In this document: one piece after another, positions 1 through 5,064 of the stretch
How the letters are laid out: every line of letters begins with the position of its first letter
Position numbering within the stretch: position 1 is the stretch's first letter
From: JBFMAE01 sp040756085
GTDB taxonomy: Bacteria; Desulfobacterota; BSN033; UBA1163
Direction of reading: 5' to 3'
Length of the DNA stretch: 5,064 nt
NCBI GenBank assembly: GCA_040756085.1
Contig: JBFMAE010000173.1
Coordinates: 1-5,064 of the forward strand
Made by a program: the position numbers and the translations under genes
The notes under the pieces: model-generated
Told to the model about the DNA's origin: nothing
Database searches by the model: none
Seen by the model: the letters and a program-made list of their open reading frames with translations, nothing else

Positions 1-2394
1 TCCTCTTTTGAGTGCAAAGGTTGTCCCAATCTCTGTCTGATCCGAAAAGTGAGCGTGGAAGGAGAGAAACCTCTCTTTTACGGGAGCCGATGTGAGAAAT
101 ACGATGTCATCAAACGGACAAAGGGGTCGGCCATTCCCGATCTTTTTGTGGAAAGGGAGAAGATGCTCTATGCTCCTTATGAGGGAGAGGAGAACCTTCC
201 TCAAAATGCTCCGGAGATCGGAATGCCGAGGATCCTCTATCTCCACGAGATGTTTCCCTTCTGGAGAGCCTTCTTTACAGAATTGGGTTATCGAGTCGTT
301 CTTTCCGATGCCACGAACAAAGAGCTGATTCGGAAAGGGGTAGAGAATGTCGTGGCTGAAACCTGTTTTCCAATTAAAGTGAGTCACGGCCATGTCCTCA
401 ACCTCGTGGAGAAAGGGGTGAAGAAAATTTTCCTCCCCAGTATCGTTAACCTCAAGCCGTCCCATCCTGAGATTCCGAACAGTTCAGCGTGTCCTTATGC
501 ACAGGCCTTCCCCTATGCTGTCCATTCTTCCATCGATTTTAAAAAGGCCCATGCAGAGGTTCTTCAGCCCATTCTCCACTTCGGTTTTGGAAGAGACCAT
601 TTAGAGAAGGAGTTGGTCGAATTTGGGAAATCTCTCCATCAAGGATCGAAGCGGGTGAGGAAGGCCTTTGAGAAGGCGGAAAGAGCCCAGGCCCTATTCT
701 ACCAATCCCTGCTCAATCGCGGGAAAGAGGTATTGGATCAGGTTGAACCGAATGAGAAGGTCATGGTCATCGTGGGGAGGCCTTACAACTCCTGTGACGC
801 CGGAGTCAATCTTGAGATTCCTAAAAAAATGCGAGATCTGGGAGTGCTCGCCATTCCCATGGACTTCCTGCCGTTAGACTCCATCGACCCCTCTGAAGAG
901 ATTCGGGAGATGTACTGGCGATACGGACAGAAGATATTGGCAACAGGGAAGATCATCAAAGAGGACCCCAGACTATATGGGGTCTATATCACCAACTTTG
1001 GTTGCGGCCCGGATTCCTTCATCGGCCATTTCTTCAGAGATTTTTCAAAAGGGAAGCCCTATCTTCAACTGGAGATCGATGAGCACAGCGCCGATGCCGG
1101 TGCAATCACACGATGCGAGGCCTTTTTAGACAGTTTGAAAAATGTGAAGGCTGAAAAGGTTCTCTCTCCGAGGAGAGAAAAGGCAAAGACCGACCGGACC
1201 AAAAAGATTTACATCCCTTATATGTGTGACCACTCCTTTGCTGTGGCCGCCGCTTTCAAGGCCTGCGGGGTAGAGGCCGATGTCTTTCCTGAATCGGATG
1301 AGGAGACCCTTTATTGGGGAAGAAAACTCACTTCAGGGAAAGAATGTTATCCCTGTATTCTCACCACAGGCGATATGGTGAAACTGGTCAAGGATCCAGA
1401 TTTTGATCATTCCCGAGCAGCCTTCTTCATGCCTTCGGGCAACGGGCCCTGCCGGTTTGGACAGTATCATCGCTTCCACCGCCTCGTTCTGGATGACCTG
1501 GGGTTCCACCATGTTCCGATTTACTCGCCCAATCAAGATGAGACGCTTTATAATGATCTGGGCATCATGGGTTCTCAATTCACGCGCCTGGGATGGCAGG
1601 GGATTGTAGCGGTTGACCTCTTGATGAAAAAATTGTTGGAGACCCGGCCCTATGAAAAGGAGAAGGGGCAAACCGATCAAGTCTATCAGAAGTCTTTAAA
1701 AAGGGTCTGCGAAGCCATTCAGCAAGAGGGGGATCTGGAGAAGGCCCTTCAGAAGAGTATCGAGGACCTCCATCATATCGAAGTGGATGGACTCAGGACA
1801 AAGCCCCTGATCGGGATTGTGGGAGAGATTTTTGTCCGGCTCAATCGGTTCAGTAATGAAGATGTTATCCGAAAGATCGAGCAGTTTGGAGGGGAGGCCT
1901 GGATCGCACCTCTGACCGAATGGATTCTCTATGTGAACACCATTGCGAAGGGAAAGAGTTTGAGGAAAAAGTCATTCTCAAATCTTTTGAAAGTTTTTCT
2001 TACGGACTACTATCAGAAGAAAGACGAACATAAGCTGGAGAAGATATTTAAAAACTATCTCAGAAACTTTGGCGAACCCAAAACCCGATCCATTTTTAGA
2101 AAAGCTAAACCTTACCTCGACTCCTCCTTCGAAGGGGAGGCGATCCTCTCCGTTGGGAAGACGATCGATTTTGCAAAGAGGGGTGCTAGTGGCATTGTCA
2201 ACATCATGCCCTTCACCTGTATGCCAGGAACCATTGTCAGCACCCTTCTTAAACGATACCGAGAGGAGAATAATAACATTCCCATCCTCAATATGGCCTA
2301 CGATGGTCAGGAGCAGACCAATACGCTCACCCGCCTCGAAGCCTTCATGTACCAGGCCAAGGAGTTTCAAAACAGGAAGAACAAAAGGGCCTAA
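1..2394 (+). CDS. Large acyl-CoA dehydratase activase-related protein, C-terminal part (5' end missing)
   Basis: The reading frame is open from the first base to the TAA at 2392-2394, giving 797 visible residues (numbered here from base 1). It looks like the C-terminal part of the long (~1400 aa) CoA-substrate-specific enzyme activase family, in which BadF/HgdC-type ASKHA ATPase domains, which would lie upstream, precede a DUF2229 region and an HgdB-like region (COG3580/COG3581). Support: a Cys cluster FECKGCPNLC (C5, C8, C12) followed by GSRCEKYD (C31); the DUF2229-like start PRILYLHEMFPFW (~76-88) with ETCFPIKVSHGH (C122) and SSACPY (C164); VGRPYN (~258-263); FGCGPDSF (C335); KECYPC (C449, C452); GPCRFGQY (C484); MPFTCMPGT (C740); and a terminal YDGQ...TRLEAF segment. 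The many Cys suggest Fe-S binding, but this is inferred. Relatives are thought to drive ATP-dependent low-potential electron transfer to radical dehydratases or reductases; the partner here is unknown. GTG at 49 lies inside the conserved Cys region and has no ribosome binding site, so it is not the start. No clear terminator follows. Confidence 0.85.
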   Translation, partial: SSFECKGCPNLCLIRKVSVEGEKPLFYGSRCEKYDVIKRTKGSAIPDLFVEREKMLYAPYEGEENLPQNAPEIGMPRILYLHEMFPFWRAFFTELGYRVVLSDATNKELIRKGVENVVAETCFPIKVSHGHVLNLVEKGVKKIFLPSIVNLKPSHPEIPNSSACPYAQAFPYAVHSSIDFKKAHAEVLQPILHFGFGRDHLEKELVEFGKSLHQGSKRVRKAFEKAERAQALFYQSLLNRGKEVLDQVEPNEKVMVIVGRPYNSCDAGVNLEIPKKMRDLGVLAIPMDFLPLDSIDPSEEIREMYWRYGQKILATGKIIKEDPRLYGVYITNFGCGPDSFIGHFFRDFSKGKPYLQLEIDEHSADAGAITRCEAFLDSLKNVKAEKVLSPRREKAKTDRTKKIYIPYMCDHSFAVAAAFKACGVEADVFPESDEETLYWGRKLTSGKECYPCILTTGDMVKLVKDPDFDHSRAAFFMPSGNGPCRFGQYHRFHRLVLDDLGFHHVPIYSPNQDETLYNDLGIMGSQFTRLGWQGIVAVDLLMKKLLETRPYEKEKGQTDQVYQKSLKRVCEAIQQEGDLEKALQKSIEDLHHIEVDGLRTKPLIGIVGEIFVRLNRFSNEDVIRKIEQFGGEAWIAPLTEWILYVNTIAKGKSLRKKSFSNLLKVFLTDYYQKKDEHKLEKIFKNYLRNFGEPKTRSIFRKAKPYLDSSFEGEAILSVGKTIDFAKRGASGIVNIMPFTCMPGTIVSTLLKRYREENNNIPILNMAYDGQEQTNTLTRLEAFMYQAKEFQNRKNKRA

Positions 2395-2420
2395 TAGAAT
2401 AGGTAGAATAACATTACAAT

Positions 2421-2537
2421 GTCACTCCCGCGAAACCTGTTCCTGACAGGTTCAGGAAGCGAGAGTCCAGAAAGATTTGAAAGGGATGGATTCTTGCTGG
2501 AGTTTATCCCGGTAAAAACCGGGGGAGGAATGACTCC
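2421..2537. repeat. Degenerate REP-like element with two nested hairpins
   Basis: Two adjacent palindromic structures fill the first half of the gap. In hairpin 1, ACTCCCGC (2424-2431) pairs with GCGAGAGT (2459-2466) with one mismatch and encloses a perfect 7-bp stem, AACCTGT (2434-2440) with ACAGGTT (2446-2452), around a 5-base loop. In hairpin 2, GGAGT (2499-2503) pairs with ACTCC (2533-2537) and encloses CCCGGT (2508-2513) with ACCGGG (2518-2523) around AAAA. The ends GTCACTCCC (2421) and GGAATGAC (2527-2534) are an imperfect inverted pair. They resemble the 'GTCATTCCCGC...GCGGGAATGAC' intergenic repeats common in Desulfobacterota and other bacteria. No T-tract follows either hairpin, so these are not classic terminators, but they could stabilise the 3' end of the upstream transcript. 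Assignment as a genomic repeat family needs other copies. Confidence 0.55.
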
Positions 2538-2543
2538 CTAAGG

Positions 2544-2560
2544 TTAAAATGGAATTTTAA
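2544..2560. repeat. Small AT-rich inverted repeat
   Basis: TTAAAAT (2544-2550) and ATTTTAA (2554-2560) are perfect inverted copies around GGA. A second small one, AGAATA/TATTCT, lies at 2589-2602. Both are AT-only or nearly so and could arise by chance in this AT-rich stretch. They sit upstream of the promoter at 2633, so an operator role is possible but unsupported. Confidence 0.25.
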
Positions 2561-2614
2561 GGAGTTTGGTAACGCATTGAAAACTTAGAGAATAAATATT
2601 CTAATGACCTTGTT

Positions 2615-2661
2615 AAAAAAATCACTTTTTTATTGCAAAACCTTTTTTAAGGTGATATAAA
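2615..2661 (+). promoter_or_regulatory. Probable sigma70 promoter for the gamma-beta decarboxylase unit
   Basis: TTGCAA (2633-2638) and TATAAA (2656-2661) are separated by exactly 17 bases and match the -35 and -10 consensus at four and five of six positions. An A7 run (2615-2621) and a T6 run (2626-2631) lie directly upstream, as in an UP element. Transcription would start near 2668, leaving a leader of about 27 bases before the ATG at 2695. I looked for the sigma54 GG-N10-GC pattern here and did not find it. Confidence 0.6.
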
Positions 2662-2694
2662 CTTGAAGTTCTGAACCTTTGGGAGGTACATAGT

Positions 2695-2832
2695 ATGGAT
2701 AACTGGACCTTTGGAATCACGATGGTGGTTGTAGGGATGGGAGGTACACTCCTCACACTCTGGGTTTTGAGCCTCATCATGGGGATATTGAAAAGGGTTT
2801 TCCCATATAAAAAAGAGGAAGAGGGCAAATAG
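2695..2832 (+). CDS. Small OadG-family gamma subunit of a sodium-pumping decarboxylase
   Basis: This 45-residue protein starts MDNWTFGITMVVVGMGG and ends in a charged tail KKEEEGK. One membrane segment spans about residues 7-32, with the N terminus predicted outside and a short basic then acidic tail (KR at 33-34) on the cytoplasmic side. The pattern 'G-hydrophobic-VVGM-G-hydrophobic' followed by a charged tail is that of OadG/MmdD/GcdC-type small subunits, which anchor and assemble the decarboxylase by joining the membrane beta subunit to the soluble carboxyltransferase. The ribosome binding site GGGAGG (2681-2686) is 8 bases from the ATG. The beta gene starts 24 bases after the stop, so the two are surely co-transcribed, and that neighbour is the main support. 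It is much shorter than the ~80-residue Klebsiella OadG and lacks a Pro-rich linker and a His-containing metal-binding C terminus; similar short forms are known in methylmalonyl-CoA decarboxylases. Substrate cannot be told. Confidence 0.8.
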   Translation: MDNWTFGITMVVVGMGGTLLTLWVLSLIMGILKRVFPYKKEEEGK

Positions 2833-2856
2833 GTTTAGGAAGAAGGAGGGTGAGAT

Positions 2857-3996
2857 ATGATAGAATCGATTGGAAATGGTTTATATGGGCTGATTGCAGG
2901 GTTTGCCAACCTCCATTGGTCAAATCCAATTATGATAGGGGTTGGTTGCCTTCTCCTCTATCTGGGAATTATGAAGGGTTTTGAGCCTTTGCTTCTTGTC
3001 CCCATCGGGTTTGGAGCGATCCTCGTCAATATTCCACTGGCGGGTTTGATGGAGGAGGAGGGTTTTCTCAGGATTATCTATGATGCAGGGATCGCTACAG
3101 AGCTATTCCCCCTTCTCATTTTCCTGGGCATCGGCGCCATGACCGATTTCGGTCCACTGCTCGAAAATCCAAAGATCTTTCTCCTTGGAGCAGCAGGACA
3201 ATTTGGTATCTTCTTAACATTGCTTTTAGCTCTGGCAATAGGCTTTTCAAAGATGGATGCCGTGGCGATCGGGATTATCGGTGCCTGTGATGGTCCGACG
3301 GCCATTTATGTGACATCAAAGTATGCTCCCCACCTTTTGGGTGCAGTCTCCGTGGCTGCCTATTCCTATATGTCACTTGTCCCACTCATCCAGCCTCCGA
3401 TCATGAGGTTTTTAACCACGAAAGAAGAACGGATGATCAATATGGGGACCGTCAGAAAATCGGTTTCAAAGACGGCAAAGATCCTCTTCCCCCTGGTAGT
3501 AACTGTTATCGGTGGTCTTATCGCTCCAAAAGGTTTGCCTCTCGTCGGAACGATCATGTTTGGGAACCTGATGAAGGAGTGCGGAGTGGTGAGCCGGCTT
3601 ACCAAGGCCTCTGAAAATGAGATTGCGAATATTGTGACTCTCCTCCTTGGAATCTCAATTGGAGCCACCATGGATGGTAGAATCTTTTTGAAACCTCAGA
3701 CCCTGATCGTCTTAGCCTTAGGTTTTTTAGCCATCTGCCTCGATACCGCTTGTGGCGTTCTGTTCGGTAAATTATTGAAGGTGCTAACAGGAGGGAAAGT
3801 CAATCCTCTCATCGGCGCTGCAGGGATTTCAGCCTATCCCATGGCAGCCCGTGTAGCACAGCGAGAAGGTCAAAAATATAATCCAAAGAATTACCTTCTC
3901 ATGCATGCCATGGGAGCCAATACGGGTGGCCAGGTCGGTTCTGTGATGGCCGCTGCGGTTATGCTTTCCGTGCTGAAAGGAATGGGGGTCATTTGA
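2857..3996 (+). CDS. Sodium ion-translocating decarboxylase, beta subunit (OadB/MmdB/GcdB family)
   Basis: This 379-residue polytopic membrane protein is the ion channel of a biotin-dependent decarboxylase (oxaloacetate, methylmalonyl-CoA or glutaconyl-CoA type). It couples carboxybiotin decarboxylation to Na+ export across the inner membrane. Family signatures: GIGAMTDFGP (91-100), GACDGPTAIY (142-151), AAYSYMSLVPLIQPPIMR (167-184), FGNLMKECGVVSRL (235-248), NPLIGAAGISAYPMAARV (316-333) and MGANTGGQVGSV (352-363). By motif spacing, the functional residues of Klebsiella OadB (D203, Y229, N373, G377, S382, R389, N412) correspond to D145, Y171, N316, G320, S325, R332 and N355, all present, so the pump should be active. 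The length fits the shorter MmdB/GcdB-like forms rather than the ~433-residue Klebsiella OadB. AAGGAGG (2843-2849) lies 7 bases before the ATG. The gamma gene precedes it and a terminator follows; no alpha or biotin-carrier gene is adjacent. Substrate class cannot be decided from this subunit alone. Confidence 0.95.
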   Translation: MIESIGNGLYGLIAGFANLHWSNPIMIGVGCLLLYLGIMKGFEPLLLVPIGFGAILVNIPLAGLMEEEGFLRIIYDAGIATELFPLLIFLGIGAMTDFGPLLENPKIFLLGAAGQFGIFLTLLLALAIGFSKMDAVAIGIIGACDGPTAIYVTSKYAPHLLGAVSVAAYSYMSLVPLIQPPIMRFLTTKEERMINMGTVRKSVSKTAKILFPLVVTVIGGLIAPKGLPLVGTIMFGNLMKECGVVSRLTKASENEIANIVTLLLGISIGATMDGRIFLKPQTLIVLALGFLAICLDTACGVLFGKLLKVLTGGKVNPLIGAAGISAYPMAARVAQREGQKYNPKNYLLMHAMGANTGGQVGSVMAAAVMLSVLKGMGVI

Positions 3997-4010
3997 TGTA
4001 AATGATGTAA
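3994..4010 (+). repeat. Short direct repeat at the beta-subunit stop codon
   Basis: TGATGTAA occurs twice (3994-4001 and 4003-4010), the first copy including the stop codon of the beta subunit gene. It is probably a chance or slippage duplication; no function is implied. Confidence 0.3.
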
Positions 4011-4058
4011 TTGAAAATAGAGAATGATGAAACCCTCTAAATCAGATTTTTTTAAAAG

Positions 4059-4091
4059 ACCCCGGGCTTCATAAAGGCCAGGGGTTTTTTT
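4059..4091 (+). terminator. Rho-independent terminator after the decarboxylase unit
   Basis: ACCCC (4059-4063) pairs with GGGGT (4081-4085), and GGCTT (4065-4069) pairs with AAGGCC (4074-4079), with one G/A mismatch and one G-U pair, around a short loop. The stem runs straight into seven T residues (4085-4091). It ends the gamma-beta transcript about 60-95 bases past the stop codon. The A- and T-rich flank on the left (4047-4057) gives a weaker U-tract on the opposite strand. Confidence 0.88.
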
Positions 4092-4171
4092 CTCTTGCGA
4101 ATTTTTTGCTTATGGTTTATTGTAGAAAACCGAAAATTTGGGCGACCAGCAACCAAATCCTTCTAAATACA

Positions 4172-4177
4172 TATAAT
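4172..4177 (+). promoter_or_regulatory. Possible -10 element upstream of the P-type ATPase
   Basis: TATAAT is a perfect -10 hexamer about 100 bases before the ATPase ATG, in the AT-rich gap just after the terminator. The hexamer 17 bases upstream (GCAACC) is a poor -35 and there is no TGn extension, so the call is weak. An alternative with TTGCTT (4106-4111) as -35 has no good -10 at the right distance. Confidence 0.3.
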
Positions 4178-4229
4178 TATGAAGATAGATAGTCAGGAGT
4201 GCATAATCACGGTCACAACATGAATAATA

Positions 4230-4245
4230 TCCCGATTGAACGGGA
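4230..4245 (+). other. Small hairpin in the leader of the P-type ATPase gene
   Basis: TCCCG (4230-4234) and CGGGA (4241-4245) form a perfect 5-bp stem with a 6-base loop. It is followed by GGTACC (4249-4254), by CCCTAAGGG (4252-4260) and by the GGGAGGA ribosome binding site (4263-4269). The CCC and GGG runs allow alternative pairings, so a translational switch is conceivable, but I cannot match the leader to a riboswitch class I know. Confidence 0.3.
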
Positions 4246-4278
4246 ATGGTACCCTAAGGGAAGGGAGGAAGCGGTAAT

Positions 4279-5064
4279 ATGTCAAATTTGCAAACAAAGT
4301 CAATCTGGCATTCCATCGAGGTAGCCCAGGTCCTGAAGGAACTGGATGCGGATACTCATAAGGGTTTAACCGATGATGAAGTGAGAAGGCGCCTTGAGAA
4401 ATATGGCCTCAATGAATTGAAGAAGGAGGAGAGAGTCTCGCCCCTCACCCTCTTCTTCAATCAGTTCAAAAACATCCTCATCATCATCCTCCTAATAGCT
4501 ACTGTCCTTTCAGCTCTTGTCGGTGAAATTTTTGATGCAGTGCTCATCCTGGTCATCGTAATCTTCTGTGCGGTTCTTGGATTTATTCAAGAGTTCAGGG
4601 CAGAGCGTGCCCTTGAGGCACTCAAAAAGATGCTTTCCCCAACCATCACTGCCTTGAGAGGGGGGAGGGAGGAAGAAGTTCCTTCCAAGGAACTCGTTCC
4701 TGGAGATATCTTACTGCTCGAGGCAGGGGATAAGATTCCTGCAGATGCGAGATTGCTTGAAAACCATTCTTTGAGATGTGATGAGGCCCCACTGACAGGA
4801 GAATCCGTTCCGGTTGGTAAGGATATAAAACCTCTACCAGAGAATGTACGAGTCAGCGACAGAAGAAATATGGTTTTTACTGGAACAACAGTGACTTATG
4901 GCAGGGGGAAGGCAGTTGTCACATCTACAGGTATGAATACAGAATTTGGCAAGATTGCTGAGGAGGTGATGGCCGTCGAGACAGAGAAGACCCCTCTTGA
5001 GAGGAGAACTAATGAGATAGGCAAGTGGCTGGGCATCATATCCTTCGTGATATGCTTTCTTGTT
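4279..5064 (+). CDS. Type II cation-transporting P-type ATPase, N-terminal part (3' end missing)
   Basis: The frame is open from the ATG to the window edge, giving 262 residues of what is normally a ~900-residue protein. Residues ~8-60 form the cation-transporter N-terminal domain (IWHSIEVAQVLKELDAD, then GLTDDEVRRRLEKYGLNEL). TM1 (~65-81) and TM2 (~84-104) follow, then the actuator domain: PGDILLLEAGDKIPADARLL (141-160), the dephosphorylation loop TGES (173-176), and GMNTEFGKIA (218-227). TM3 begins near 250. This order is that of type II ATPases (SERCA/PMC1-like Ca2+ pumps and bacterial relatives, some moving Na+ or K+). The phosphorylation motif DKTGT and the M4 ion-binding motif lie beyond the window, so the ion cannot be assigned. 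GGGAGGA (4263-4269) is 9 bases before the ATG, and residue 1 sits just ahead of the conserved N-terminal domain, supporting this start. A terminator separates it from the decarboxylase genes. Confidence 0.92.
   Translation, partial: MSNLQTKSIWHSIEVAQVLKELDADTHKGLTDDEVRRRLEKYGLNELKKEERVSPLTLFFNQFKNILIIILLIATVLSALVGEIFDAVLILVIVIFCAVLGFIQEFRAERALEALKKMLSPTITALRGGREEEVPSKELVPGDILLLEAGDKIPADARLLENHSLRCDEAPLTGESVPVGKDIKPLPENVRVSDRRNMVFTGTTVTYGRGKAVVTSTGMNTEFGKIAEEVMAVETEKTPLERRTNEIGKWLGIISFVICFLV

Noticed and set aside
1333..1680. Minus-strand frame of 115 codons inside the activase gene, and similar frames at 1978-2370, 3078-3305 and 3366-3671
   Set aside because: All lie opposite strongly supported genes, lack recognisable domains or ribosome binding sites, and are expected antisense shadows.
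2424..2523. The gap hairpins as rho-independent terminators for the activase gene
   Set aside because: Neither stem is followed by a run of T residues on the + strand.
2419..2541. A 40-residue + strand frame starting MSLPRNLFLTG within the repeat region
   Set aside because: It has no ribosome binding site and coincides with the palindromic repeat, which by itself yields such frames; nothing about it looks like a protein under selection.
2621..2641. A possible sigma54 promoter in the TCAC...TTGC stretch
   Set aside because: The invariant GG of the -24 element is missing, and the sigma70 elements nearby fit with ideal spacing.
4141..4278. A c-di-GMP, yybP-ykoY, NiCo or guanidine riboswitch upstream of the ATPase
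   Set aside because: I compared the leader with the conserved cores I remember for these classes and saw no convincing match.
4220..4324. A 34-residue + strand frame (MNNIPIEREWYPKG..., containing CQIC) overlapping the start of the P-type ATPase
   Set aside because: The nearest GGAG (4196-4199) is about 20 bases away, too far, and the frame runs into the well-supported ATPase start. A leader peptide cannot be excluded but is not supported.

Overview
The window holds four protein genes, all on the + strand, and no RNA genes, CRISPR arrays or transposases that I can see. Two genes run off the ends. From left to right: the C-terminal ~800 residues of a large 'acyl-CoA dehydratase activase-related' protein (1-2394, 5' end missing); a 300-base gap with a degenerate REP-like double hairpin followed by a good sigma70-type promoter; a two-gene unit for the membrane part of a sodium-pumping biotin-dependent decarboxylase (tiny gamma subunit 2695-2832, beta subunit 2857-3996); a strong intrinsic terminator (4059-4091); an AT-rich leader with a small hairpin; and the first 262 codons of a type II cation-transporting P-type ATPase (4279 to the window end).

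The gene content points to a strict anaerobe. Large activase-like proteins with Cys-rich C-terminal regions occur in Clostridia and in anaerobic Desulfobacterota (former Deltaproteobacteria), and decarboxylase sodium pumps are typical of fermenters and syntrophs. Strong GGAGG ribosome binding sites, roughly half G+C in the coding regions, and a 'GTCAYTCCCGC...' type intergenic repeat fit a Desulfobacterota/Syntrophobacteria-like organism best. This placement is an inference with moderate to low confidence.

Functionally, 2-hydroxyacyl-CoA dehydratase chemistry and a Na+-pumping decarboxylase meet in the hydroxyglutarate/glutaconyl-CoA route, where the dehydratase (with its ATP-driven activator) makes glutaconyl-CoA and the decarboxylase turns its decarboxylation into a Na+ gradient. 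The activase homologue and the beta/gamma pair have separate transcription signals here, so this link is suggestive only. The beta/gamma unit has no alpha (carboxyltransferase) or biotin-carrier gene beside it, so those subunits must be encoded elsewhere. The beta subunit keeps every residue known to matter for Na+ transport in the Klebsiella enzyme. The P-type ATPase has its own leader and lies beyond a terminator, so it is likely an independent unit.

I did not find a convincing undescribed system. The most useful observations are the 5'-truncated activase with an in-frame Cys cluster before the apparent GTG start, the very short gamma subunit, the orphan beta/gamma unit, and the nested hairpins in the first gap.
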